From Fragilaria radians (Eukaryota > Bacillariophyta > Fragilariophyceae > Fragilariales > Fragilariaceae), in NCBI GenBank assembly GCA_900642245.1, contig CAAAJI010000003.1, forward strand, positions 105,647 through 169,646: a DNA stretch of 64,000 bases. Direction: 5' to 3'. The position numbers and the translations under genes are program-made. How positions within the stretch are numbered: position 1 is the stretch's first letter; every line of letters starts with the position of its first letter. Of the stretch, positions 45,311-57,163 are shown in pieces. The notes below the pieces were generated by a model. It saw only the letters and a program-made list of their open reading frames with translations. It searched no databases and had not been told where the DNA came from.

Positions 45311-47833
45311 GCAAGTAAGCAGGTGTTGTACAAGTTATTTCTATAACTTCGCGTATTCAAGAAGCATTCGCAGCTGTCCCAGATTGAGAGCTTGATCCTG
45401 TCATTTATTCAATTCAGATTAATCTATCTTAATGGCCAAATAGGCTTGAATTAAGGCCATGTCAAGTCCAAGTGTTACGATAATTCTCAACCAACCAAAT
45501 GAAGAATTGTCATGCCGAAAATTCTTGAAATAAAAGTAGATTTTCTTGAATGCTCTCAGAAATCCACTTTAATTTATTATTTTAATTGTGTGTCATTTCA
45601 TATATATAGCTTTAGTTTCCCTACATCATGTGCATTATCCACATCTCCATTACTTAGTATTTCTTACCTTAAAGCCCGCAACAGTAAGCATGTCCGCACT
45701 GTGCTGAGAAAGTAAGATGAAAAATGAAAATCGACTTGAGATTATTTTAAAAATTTGGTCTTGTTTTCAGTTCTTGAAAAAGAGTTGGTTTGGTGCAAAA
45801 CGAATTGTTACACTTGTCTTGTAAGAAGATATACATACTTGCCAAGCAGCAAATGCAAACACTAAATTTGTCTTAGGATAAGTCATCAATTACCATCCAA
45901 TTTTGTAAGGGTAAACCAATTGACAGTTTATATACCGTTGTTTCTAATTATTTTCATTCTGTAGCATTTCTTGTAACTAGAGTATTGAACGCTTCCCAAT
46001 ATCTTTTCAAGAAATTTATTCCTCAGCTCATTCATCTATGATCAATTGATTACTGCTAGTACATTTTGACTCTTTAATAAGTATTCCTTTATGCTGAATG
46101 CACTCAGGGTGTGATTTTTGGCTAAGACAACACTTAACCTAAATTCACTTTTTTAAAAAGGTTATTGGATATTTCTGCAATTTCCTCTACCATGCTAGTC
46201 CAAATTGATTCCAAATTGTCTTCAATGCAACATTATGAAAAATATCTCTTTCTCAAAGGACCCTCCGGAAAGGTATGTCTTCTAACCCAATCTGTAGATT
46301 GGAGAAAGTATCTTCAAGCATTTATTGTTGAAACAATTTATCTAAGTTAATCTCTTGCACTTTTCTGGACTTGGGCATTTTATCTTTTTATTATCTAAAT
46401 CCAGCTATCTGAGAAAATTGTTTACACCTCTGTGCAAATACCAACCGCATGTTGGTAAGAATTTCATACTTTTCATGTTTTCATTAGTGAAGGTTGAGAC
46501 ATTAAGCTTTCTGTTGATCCCTTGACAATGTTTTGTACCCTAGAGTTTAAAGCAGTGTACTAAGTCAATTTTTCCACTATCATAAGAAGTGTCATCAATA
46601 TCAAAAAAGGATAACACATCCACTACTCATTGTGCAACAGATGTTCCATCAATCCAGGAGTAGTAAAGGGACTCATACAAAATTCCTTGCAGATTAGGGG
46701 TTAGGGGTTTACCCACCAAATGGAAGGGGTTTTACAGGACTTTAAAACAGTTGGTATGATTGACATCATACATCTAAATTTAGATTGGCAGGTTTCTTGA
46801 TGATTTCCCCTATGCTTTCAGTCATATGATCTACATTTTCAACTTGGGAAGATTTTGAAATATAGTAATAATAGATCATACCTGTATCCCAGGTAGATAA
46901 CTCTATTGTGGCTATGTTGTTTCTGCCAGTCAGGGTGCTTGTGAACATTTCTGACAGCAATGTTTCCAGGTTTGCTTTACTACTCCATACGTATACTTAT
47001 TTATGACCTTCCTCTGATTTAATTTTGGATGTCAGACACCTCAGATAGTGGAATGATATTTGTGTGTACGGAGTCTTGATTGATTTTAGATTTATAATTC
47101 CAAAGCACGTTAAGAGGGAACTGCTCCTTTTTCAGACATGCCATCTACGGTTATTCTCATGCAAAGCAACTTGAGACAAACTTCAGTCAATACAAACTTT
47201 GGTCAAGAGGCAGTTTTAATTCTTCCTCAAATTGCAAAAAAAGAGATTCTGACTTTTTTGGATACATCATGGTACCTATTCCTTCCATTCATGAAAGTTG
47301 TATTTTATCCATGAGTTATGTTTGCGCTATCGATGTTAAATGCTTGAGAGACATAATTTTTTGAATGTTGGTGGAGAGGCGTAACGTTTTTATTTGCAAC
47401 GATAATTTTGTTAATAAGAATCAAAAATTTTGGTCACGTATACTCAACGAATCTGCGGCAACGTCAGCTTTTGGAATAAATGTTGAGTGACATAATTCGT
47501 CCATCCATTGATTTGAGGGACTATTTTTTCTTTCATGCTTTGTATGCATTGTGTACATATAATATCGAATATTCCAATAATATTCTTGACCATCGATTTT
47601 GTCTGACATGTGAGATGAAAATTTTGGATTTGTACGCATTCTCCTTTTCCTCTCTACTTCCTGATAGTCATTTAGATTATGACTGAGTCCTTTTGCAAAC
47701 ATATAGATTTACTATCAAAAAACTGAATCACGAATCGACAAATTTTAAGTTCTAAAGCCCTTCTTTCCAACAAAAAGCAATTCGTATTGGGTGTAATTTC
47801 CCTCTCTTGCCATTGCTGCTGCTGCCTGTCGCC
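45311..47833. other. Intergenic, possible decayed coding fragments
   Basis: About 2.5 kb. Short coding-like pieces occur on both strands: 46165-46275 plus (ending ...YLFLKGPSGK before a gtatgt), 46766-46960 minus, and about 47145-47272 plus (MPSTVILMQSNLRQTSVNT...). None could be joined or assigned. A telomere-like ttaggggttagggg occurs at 46694-46710. Confidence 0.45.
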
Positions 47834-50800
47834 ATGAAGACAATCCTTTTCGCTGGAATCTCCCTTGGTTTTCTTGCTTACCTTGGAGTTCATTTTGGCC
47901 ATGATTTAATCCTGAAACTTGGTGATGGAGTGCCTTCCTTCGTTGTTTCCGTATCAAGGTACCTTCAATCCAATAATTCCGAATCTACGTTTTCGTCGTC
48001 CAATGGTACATCCATTCTTTTCAACTTGACTAATTTGAATAATCAGTCAACTGTGTCTTCTTCGGTTTTATCCTCTTCCTCCTCTATTCTGGTATCGAAT
48101 AATGAGTCATTGCCAACTTTGACTTCGACTTTTTTTGTTTCCGAGTCGTCCGAGTCTTCAAATCAGTCTTCTTCCTCAAACTCAGAGTTCAATCTTACGG
48201 TTTCCGAATCATCGCTGCCTTCATTTTCTAGTACACTTTCGAATTTATCCCTTAATTTGAGTTCTATAATTGCAAATGCCTCTTCACCTTCCGAGACTCC
48301 TATTAACTTTACATTTATCTCAGCTATCTTAAATTCAGAATTTGAAGGTAGTAGCAACTCTTCTACAGTGATATCTTCAAGTAATAGTACAGAGTTGAAC
48401 ATCACCATTGGTTCTGAGCTTTTTGCTACGGCAACAGTCGCACAGAATTCTTCTTCAGGTATGATAGCTGTTTCTAAATCAATGGATATAATTCTCAGCT
48501 TTTTTCTTTTTTTCTGACATTATATCTGCCTTTCGCAACAGGCACAGAAGGTTTCGAAATCACTAATGCTACAGGGGTTCAATCCAACACTTCCTCATCG
48601 ACTCCTGTACCTTCTGCCATTATTGACACCTCTGGTTCGGAACCTCCAGCAACTGTAGCGCCAGTGGTCCCACCCATCGCTGAGGCTAATACAACAGTTG
48701 TTTCTACAGGTGTTACTAACGTCACGGTTACAACTCTCGAGACGCCAAGCAATTCTTCTTTGACTTTAAATGCTACTAGCAACTCAAGCTCAATTTCAGC
48801 ACCAGTTGCACTAGTAAACTCTTCGACATCCTTAGCACCGGTGACTGCATCTCCTGTAGCCACAAGCAATATCTCAGTTACGCCTTCTCCTTTTCTTTTT
48901 CCGACAGTTGCCCAAGTAAATTCAACGAACAGTTCATCGCCCGTGTCTATCCTTGGCAATTCAAGTGTAACATCGAATCCGTCCCCTCTTCCAAGTATGG
49001 CACCCGCTAGCGCGCCTGCTTCTATTGCACCTGCATCTTTTCCTCCCGCATCTATTGCGCCTGCAGCTACAAATAATGTATCAATCTCGATACCACCTGC
49101 AACTTTTGCACCCGTTGAGAACTTTAATTCCTCTGAGACTTTTGCCCCGGCAACAGCTGTGCCTGCAGGTACAAGCAATGTATCAGTTACGACAGTTCCA
49201 TCGAGCAACCCAACCTTGGCTCTAGGCAATACCCCAATGTCCTTAGTACCTTCGACTGCTGCTCCTACAAGTACAGAGAACTCGTCGGAGACCTCTGTTC
49301 CGTTCAGTGCCGCCCCTGCAAGTAGTTTAGCACCAGCTTCTCTCGCTCCAGTGATACAGACCGATGTGCCAATCACAATTATTCCTGTTTTTGATTCTGA
49401 GCAACCATCGAGTTTATTACCAATGAATCAGACTGAGTCGCCTGTTTCAAGCCCTATTTTTTTGTCTCCTGTCGCCAAGGTTAATGTATCGACGACTTTG
49501 CCTCCACGCCCCCCATCGATAGCTCCACAATCCATAAGGACAATCCCTCCCTTTATTAAGTCCCCTTCAAGTATGTCGAATATAACTTCTGTTAATCCTC
49601 CCTCCAGAGTTCCTTTTAATATTCCAAGTATTGTGAGAACGGTATCTCCTACTCGACCTTCAGGCTCGATGACAATGATGTCTGCAATGACCATGTCACC
49701 AACTAATCGTCCCACGCGTGTTCCTTTCAATTGGCCCAGTACATCAATATTTAAAGCTTCAAGTCGTATTTCCGCCTCTCCATTGAGTTCTCCTTCGACT
49801 ACTATTCAAAAGTATCTTCCAATCTTGAGTGCTTTAAGAGCCACTGGGTCGACGTCTTCCTTGTCGATGGACTCAACTTCTTCATCCACATTGAATCCAA
49901 CCAGTTCTTCCATTGGTGATAAATCTTCATTCACTTTACGAAACGGGAGAATCTCCGAATCTTATAGTTTACCCTATGGTTTATCGCAAATTTCAGCAGC
50001 GCCAACCTCCATCACTCAGAAGACGAGCCCACCAATAATTCTCGTAAATCAATTCGACTCAGGACCCTCTGTAGCAACGACTAACGGAACCATTAATTCA
50101 AGATCTCCCATTAAGCGAATCGCAATCCCAAGGCCAGACCAACTAATCGCTTCGCGTCTCAACAACACAGAATCACCAAGCAATGCAACGTTAACAAAAG
50201 CTCCAACCTCACCAAGCAATGCAACGTTAACAAAAGCTCCCACCTCACCAACCAATATTTTCCTTCGACCAAGTATTTTTGTCCCTAGGACGCCATCACC
50301 GGCGGGGACGCCAAACAGGACAAGGCTACCGATATTCAATATGAAAACAAGTATTCCTTCCCAGAATTTAGGTAATACGTCCGCCCCAGTCCTTAAAAGT
50401 AAGACTCTCTCCCCTGCTCTCCGTCCACTTCTACCCACATTTAAAAGACCTAGCGTTTCACCGAATACAAATACCACGACGAAAACGAATTCGCCTTTTG
50501 TTCCAACGAGCTCCCCTATGTTGAGGCCCAGTGTCCAGCAAACTTCAGTCCCAGTGTCGAACACGGGTAATTCAACTGCAGGAAATTCAACTAGACCAGT
50601 TTCAACCCCAACTTCTGTTCCTGTTGTAAGTCCAAAGACTTTTGTTCCAGTTCAGAAATCTGGAAATGTTTCGAATGCACCTGTAACACGCACCCAAAGA
50701 CCAATTTCTTCGCTGATACCAAGTCTCAAAACAAGTGTCCCTTTTCTAGCTCCAAGCAACTCTACTGCATCAAACGGAACAGTCAAAACGTCATCTCCAA

Positions 50801-51489
50801 CTCGTCGCCCTCTACTATCTCCAAGTAAAGTTCCAATTACTACTCCAAGTAAAGTTCCAATTACTACTCCAAGTAATGCAACATCAAATACCACGACAAC
50901 ATCCAAATCACCTTCCATCGCTCCCAACTTAAAGCAGCCATCTGTTAGCCCTACCGGAGGCTCCAAGACTTCTGTCCCTGTCCAAAGTTCAGGCAATACT
51001 ACACGAGCCCCCACTAAAAAGACGGCTACGCCAAGTCGTCTGCCAGCGAACAGAACTAGTGCTCCTGGACGAACCAGTGTTCCTATACTAACTAGCGGTA
51101 ACTCTTCGGCCTCAAACGGTACATCTAGCACTAGGTCACCAACCAGCGCTCCTCGTGTATCTCCGACGAGAGTGCCAAGCACTATTTCAACTACAAGGAT
51201 ACCCACTAGTATTGGTAACGCTTCAACTACGAACGAAACTACAGTATCGGATATTCCATCTGTGTCTCCTAGTATTGCAATCACAAGTATTCCCAATACC
51301 CTAGTTCCGGTGTCCAACTCGAGCAATTCTACTGCAGCCAATTCAACACAGCCGATTACATCCCCAACTCCAAGACCGTCATCACTGCCTCCGACTTCGA
51401 ATCCGGTGGTGGGGAATCCTGAGCTCTCCATTAGTCGGACAGGTGGTCCTACGTTGGCATCAACAACAAAAGTCCCAGTTGCAAGTTAG
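47834..51489 (+). CDS. Long Ser/Thr/Pro-rich secreted or anchored mucin-like protein
   Basis: Exons 47834-48458 and 48542-51489 with an 83-bp GT-AG intron (phase 1, restoring S-G-T-E-G); about 1190 residues. Residues 1-20 form a hydrophobic signal or anchor (MKTILFAGISLGFLAYLGVH), then FGHDLILKL, then SRYLQ at 41-45. The remainder is almost wholly Ser, Thr, Pro, Ala, Asn and Val with dozens of N-x-S/T sequons, so heavy glycosylation is expected. Imperfect motifs recur: SAPAS/APTS, TSVPV..GN and RVPFNWPS (codons 49717 onward). No catalytic domain is visible. It is paralogous to the minus-strand gene at 53009-54334. Wall, mucilage or adhesive glycoprotein is my inference. Long antisense frames across it are codon-composition shadows. 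Confidence 0.82.
50173..50868 (+). repeat. Short in-frame tandem repeats in the mucin-like gene
   Basis: Two clear in-frame duplications. A 36-bp unit at 50173-50208 and 50209-50244 encodes SPSNATLTKAPT twice, with one base difference. A 24-bp unit at 50821-50844 and 50845-50868 (exact) encodes PSKVPITT twice. They preserve frame and sequon spacing and show ongoing length change of the protein. Confidence 0.9.
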
Positions 51490-53008
51490 TAAACAGTTTT
51501 CGAATATGTAATGGTAGAATAGCCAATAGCACTCGTGTTCAAGTTACCGCTTATGTGTGAGACATAATATATGGGAGTTAAGTGAAAAAAGTGACTACAT
51601 AAGACTATGTGAATTATGATATCAATCTTGCTGTTTCCATGAAGATGGAACTTTAGAACTATGACACAATTCTTTTTTATGAATAATATACATTGGACTC
51701 ATAGCAATGCCTCAGTGGATATTAAAATATATTGTTCTTAGATTTCAAAAGGATGACTTTGATTCAAGTAAAACCACATGGCCAAGTCTATCTTTCACAA
51801 AATCTTTGTCAATATCCCTTACAAAAAGAAAACAGTGAAAATGATAGAGCTCTTACGATACGTCAACTTTGCTGTAATGGAGTTATGATAGAACAAATTA
51901 CTCAATGAACATTGAACTTGCTATGATTGTAGTGATTTTCCTTCAAATTTTTTTTATTTCTTGAATTTTTAATTACTAACATTTGTCAAAAATACCGGTG
52001 GGTTCGCAACCAGTGGCTTAGTGTTCTTACATTGCAAACGTCTGAAGCTTCTAGTATGAAGAAATAAAGGTAGTGCAAATTCTTGTTATTAATTTATATC
52101 TAATGCTTAAAATAGCGTTCCGTGACAATTTTTCTCATGTACAAGCATGCAAGGAAAAACTAAAGGGGGTTTGGTGCAATTTAGGATCGTGATTGGATAT
52201 TCATGTTAAAATAAAATTGTAATCTAAGTCGTTACCCCTATGACTCTGTCCCAAAAAATTGATATATTCTTGAATGATTTTAATTAATTTTAAAGTGGAT
52301 GCATGCTTAGTCATTGTCATCTTCATTTCGCGCAGACGTATATCTAGCCATTTTAATTGCAGGATTCCAAAGGGGCTTAAGTATTCTATGTACATGAACC
52401 TTGCAACAATGACTAAAATAATCATACCTGTAAATGCAAATGTCAGTGAGAGTTTTAATTGGTTGACGTTGCAGAAATAAAGTGGAAAGGTAACAAAATG
52501 ATTAGATACGGGTGGTCTTTACACCTAAGTAAGGAAATAAGCACACAAATATTCTTCTCTCCGTGGATGAGTTAAAAGGCAAAGGTGGCTGTGGCATGCC
52601 ACAAAAAACTACATAATTACCTATACTTTGTGAACTATCAAAGGAGAAGTCTCTCAAATAAGTTATTTGTCAAAGAATTATAAATCAATCAGCACTTCAA
52701 ATTGACAGCTGTGATTGATTGAAAATGAATATTTATCTCAAGACTTCGAACTACTTCAAAATGATCCCGACACCAATCAGACACTGGTTTAAAATTTGGC
52801 CAGAAATATCTACAGCTCAGATCAACAATCTAATTCAAAAGTGGATGGAGTCAGTTTATGATACCTCGTTAAGTAATGAAAGAATATAGTAGCGTTAAGT
52901 TTGGCAGCATGCACTTGCCTAGGCTTAAGTGATTCTAGTATTTCCTTTTGATTATTGACAAATTTCAATCATTAAAAATCATTTCCAGCATATTAAAAAG
53001 ATACAATT
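51490..53008. other. Intergenic, convergent 3' regions of the mucin-like pair
   Basis: About 1.5 kb between tail-to-tail paralogues. AT-rich; nothing recognised. Confidence 0.55.
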
Positions 53009-54334
53009 TCACGGTGTTCTGAATGGACGGGCATATTGTGGCCTTTTTGTAGGAGGGCTAGTTGGAATCGGCCCAAAGGAAGGAGCATTGGGATTGGAAG
53101 CATTAAGCGATACGCTGGGGGCTGAACTTGAGTCTTTATATAACAGATTGAGAAGCGGACGAGGAGTTCGAACAGACGTCAAAGAGGAATCAAATGACGT
53201 ATCTGAATCAGTCGTGGACACTTTTGTGGCCTTAAAGATAGATGAGCTAGGCCAATTGAATCGAGCACGAGAGCTTCGTCTCGTTGGGGTTGAAGTAGGA
53301 GGAAAGGGCGAAATTGATGATATCGGCCCGGAAGTGGCAATTGGCGTTGTTGACTTGACAATGAAAGACTTATTAAAAGATCCTCTTAAAGGTCGATTGA
53401 TATAGGTCGTATTGGAAGTTCTTGAAGGACGCCTTATAGAAGGAGGAGATGTTAGTATTACTTGTGGAAGCGATGACGGCTTCGCACCCAAAGCAACCGG
53501 GTTGATTGTAGGGGAGGTCTTCGATTCGCTTATGACATTTATAGAATTTGATATTGTGGGAAATATGATAGGGGCAAAAATTGTCGGAGATTTCGATGGA
53601 GCGCTTTCCACTCCTGTAGATGGTAAAAGAGCACTTAATAGAGAACTGTTCTGCACCACTGGTGCAACACTTGTTGGTGAAAGAGTCATTGGTGCCAAGG
53701 GCGAAACTGTTGGGGGCACAGTCGATTGCAGGTTAGTTATCAATGTATTGATCATATTCTCAGTCACAGAAGTTGTTTTTTCGGAGTTTGGACCTCTCAT
53801 AGTTGGTAGAGGAGCAACAACTGGCACGCCAGATTGTACCACAGGAGCGATACTTGTCGGTGAACTCGTTGATATTGCTGAAGCAAGGACGTTAGCTGAA
53901 GGAGTTGAAGAACTTGCAGCTTGGGAAGAAGTTGAGCCTACAGAGAATTCATTGGTGGACGTTGATATGGCAGAAAAGTTAGCCATAATCAAAGATATAG
54001 GCGATACTGTCATAGAACTGTTGGTTGATGTACCGAAACTTGCACCATTCAATGCAGGAGCAAATGATGTAGATATTCCGGAAGTGGAGTAATTTGTTTT
54101 CATTATTGAGAAAGGAGATAATATCTTAGATGATGCTAATGAAATGGAGGAAGTATTGGTGGATTGTGGCAACGCTGAAGATGACTGGAAGACAAAGAAT
54201 TGAAGATATCTGCGTGACGAAGGTGGTGACACATTCGCTCTATTTTTAAGGTGCATCATTATATCATCCCCAAAATGTAAAGCTAGAAAGCCAAGAAGTC
54301 CAAGCATGATTCCAGCTGCAAAGGTCGATTTCAT
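53009..54334 (-). CDS. Ser/Thr/Pro-rich secreted protein, short paralogue
   Basis: Single exon on the minus strand, 441 residues. The N-terminus MKSTFAAGIMLGLLGFLALH-FGDDIMMHL aligns residue for residue with the long paralogue at 47834 (hydrophobic anchor, then H-F-G-x-D). R-Y-L-Q again occupies residues 42-45. The body is Ser/Thr/Pro/Asn-rich with many sequons. The conserved RARFNWPSSSIFKA (FNWPS codons 53260-53246) corresponds to RVPFNWPSTSIFKA in the paralogue. The protein ends soon after, with TKRPQYARPFRTP, whereas the long copy continues for several hundred residues. It lacks the paralogue's intron. No enzyme domain. Extracellular or cell-wall role inferred. Confidence 0.82.
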   Translation of the reverse strand: MKSTFAAGIMLGLLGFLALHFGDDIMMHLKNRANVSPPSSRRYLQFFVFQSSSALPQSTNTSSISLASSKILSPFSIMKTNYSTSGISTSFAPALNGASFGTSTNSSMTVSPISLIMANFSAISTSTNEFSVGSTSSQAASSSTPSANVLASAISTSSPTSIAPVVQSGVPVVAPLPTMRGPNSEKTTSVTENMINTLITNLQSTVPPTVSPLAPMTLSPTSVAPVVQNSSLLSALLPSTGVESAPSKSPTIFAPIIFPTISNSINVISESKTSPTINPVALGAKPSSLPQVILTSPPSIRRPSRTSNTTYINRPLRGSFNKSFIVKSTTPIATSGPISSISPFPPTSTPTRRSSRARFNWPSSSIFKATKVSTTDSDTSFDSSLTSVRTPRPLLNLLYKDSSSAPSVSLNASNPNAPSFGPIPTSPPTKRPQYARPFRTP

Positions 54335-57163
54335 AATGTATAGTCAATTGATTTATTCGGTTGAAATTGTAGAATGATCTTGAGAGTTAATAGGTTGTAG
54401 AAATCTTGAAATTGTGTATCAGATTTCTTTGACTCGTGATTCGGTATATACTGCCTCCTTATTTCCGCGGAAATTCTTTATTGCGCAGTTTTCGATGGCA
54501 TCTCATGATTCAGAATATTGTCATTGAGCGTAAGGAAAACAATACAAAAATTACAATGGAGTCCTAAACATCTTGCAGGGACTTCCCAGGACGTAATTTT
54601 AGACTAATGCGACAAAACAATGTCATAACGACAGCATAATGTTTTAACGGTTTTAAGCTAGTATTTAGCTGTATTCTGATCGTTTCCAATTTTTATTGAC
54701 CTTTTTTGTCCCATTCTCGAGTGCTGGATTACTCTCGAACGAGCAGCTAGGTTGTGTGAAAACACTGGGAGGGCCTATCTGACGAACTTTTGAACCACGT
54801 GTGTAGTTTAGAACACCTAATTAGACTGTAGAAAATAAAAGATGGGATTGCAATTTTATGAAAAAAAACCTTTGCTAAGAATTAAAGCAAAATGATATTG
54901 GGATCAGATCATTGAGAGAGTTTGGAAATTCACTCTGGATAGAAAACATTCGTCTTACAAGATATAGCGGAGTATCTAAATTTATTCTTATCTATCCTAG
55001 GATCACTGCAAACATCAAAATCCATAAATAAATCCTCTGGAAAAAGAAATAATTGCCTGATTCATATAGATTCAATCAAGTGAACACGACTATCAGTACT
55101 GTTCAGATATCCTCGGGCATGCATCTAAACCTTGGATCAATGTCAACATGATGACATGTCTTCCTTAAACATTATCTACACTTGTTCTGCACCTTATGCC
55201 TTTGCTGACTTGGTATGTTATTGACAAATTTCGGATACCTTGAAACATGGCCTTCACCCTAGGAGAGGAGTTAGAATGATACAAAGGAATCTACATTCTC
55301 ACGATGAAAGTCATATTGCAAGTATCCTAAGATAGCAAGAAAAAACTAGGGAATTAGAAAAACGAATAAAAATCTTCCTTAGTTGAATGAAACTCTCAAA
55401 AAGTACATCCCTGGATATTATGTATATTTCTAAAGCATGGGGAGGACTGTGACTATTCATAAGGTTGCTCTAAGCTTCTCTAAGAGTTTATACAAATCGT
55501 AAAATATGATCTGAAAGCTACTTTTATCTTAGATCTCTTGTGAATTGATTGCAATGTGTTTCCTTGACCACACAGTCCCTTTAGCTTACGTGTTAGATTC
55601 AACACCTAGCCTCTAGGCTTTGTGATCTTAGATTCACGACTTAGATTCATCAATCGTGAATCTTGATAGATTCCTGTTTGTTACTTAGGATTCTGAAATT
55701 GTTATTCTTACCGTATTGATATGCCGGTTCTGAAAGGATATTAAATGATCTTTTCATTTATAAGCAAAATTAAGCATCACTAAATTCATATAAAAACTTG
55801 TGAAGGATATAGAAAGAATGATTAAGTATGTAACTTATTCTAGATTTAGATGAGTAAATATAAGAATATGAATTCTAGTATTATTTACTATGTACTAACG
55901 ATAACTTTGGACGTCTCCAGTATCGTTACACCCACACATCTCTTAGCCTTAGTAACTTTTTAAGTATTATTAGACTGTATTGCTTACAAACTAAATTATA
56001 TTATGAGGGGTTAGGGGTTAATTGATTAATCTCTAAAACTTTACAGAATTGTGGTGCAACCTAAGGAAACCGTGAAATATTCATTTAGATTGTGTTTAAA
56101 GAATGAATGAAATAATGGGCAAAGTATGATAGTGGCTTGTACAAACGCAAAAGAACAAAAGGCACAGCAGATGTATCATAGAAAATGGAAAGCAAAGCAA
56201 AGCAATAATATATGAGTAGGAACATAATCCTTGAACAGTATAGCCAACAAGTACATGCACAATAGCACTTATGGAAATGGCTTGCACCTTGTCAAGGACA
56301 GATCTAAGAGAACTGTCACGGATGCCAATGCAGAAAGAAAATGTTTCAGCATGTGCTACCGTCAAAGTAAGAGATCAAGTTCAGGAAGATAGTAGAAAAA
56401 GGAATTGGTAGCTACAGGGCAGAAAGCCTAACACAGGCATTCCACCATTTTCGATGTCAATCAACAAGTAACATGTATTTTGATAGTACATACAACGCTG
56501 TATTGTATTAGATGGTTTAATCTGATACTTCCATTTGAGTTGCACAACTGCATCTCATAGCTAAAATATATACACACGGATAAAGATTCCTGATGTCTAA
56601 CATCTCCATTGAAAAGTGAAGGATTTTCGTTCTTTACACGCTATGTGATATGTTTCCCGGCTGCATACCCAATCGTTTTGTAGTGAGATTCACAAGAAAT
56701 TTGCATTAGATACTACCTATTAACTATCCACATTTTTTTCTAAAGATATAGTAAAATTACATACGTTTTGTGCATCAAGCTTGCGTATTCTGATCCCTAA
56801 CGGAAATTCAATGTAAACTTGATACTTTCATGAGCTATTCGTAAGGCTTTGTTTGGTGAGCGTAAACTCAAGCTTAGAATATGTTTATTTTTGTTTCACC
56901 TTATCAAGAGATCATGAAGTTTCAAGTCCAAATAGGTAATGCTATCTTGCCCTATTTATAGTTTAGTCACGGGGGGTTTCCTTCTTTCCCCTTCTAACTT
57001 AGTATGCTGGTGCGTTGTATATTCTTTCTTTTCAATAATCCTAGTAAGGACTACCACTATTCACTATTCTTGGAGATCTCATTGTTACGTTAAGGATACT
57101 TGAGTTTTCCGCCGTCTCTTGGATATTGTCTACAAGTTTGCAAGACACATTTTTCACGCGTCA
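54335..57163. other. Intergenic, gene-poor
   Basis: About 2.8 kb. No gene recognised; small frames such as 56096-56365 minus are featureless. Contains the perfect inverted repeat at 55630-55663 and a telomere-like gaggggttaggggtta at 56005-56020. Confidence 0.5.
55630..55663. repeat. Perfect 10-bp inverted repeat (hairpin)
   Basis: AGATTCACGA at 55630-55639 and its exact complement TCGTGAATCT at 55654-55663 enclose a 14-base loop. The loop repeats agattca. No gene is nearby; role unknown. Confidence 0.8.

Noticed and set aside
48579..51431. Long minus-strand open frames (265, 171 and 259 codons) across the mucin-like gene
   Set aside because: They are antisense shadows produced by the biased Ser/Thr/Pro codons of the plus-strand gene and have no family features.
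51990..52080. tRNA-like stretch (ggttcgcaacc followed by gtggcttagtg)
   Set aside because: No consistent cloverleaf could be drawn on either strand.
53412..54092. 226-codon plus-strand frame opposite the short mucin paralogue
   Set aside because: Antisense shadow; Gly/Val/Glu-rich translation mirrors the Ser/Thr/Pro codons of the real gene.
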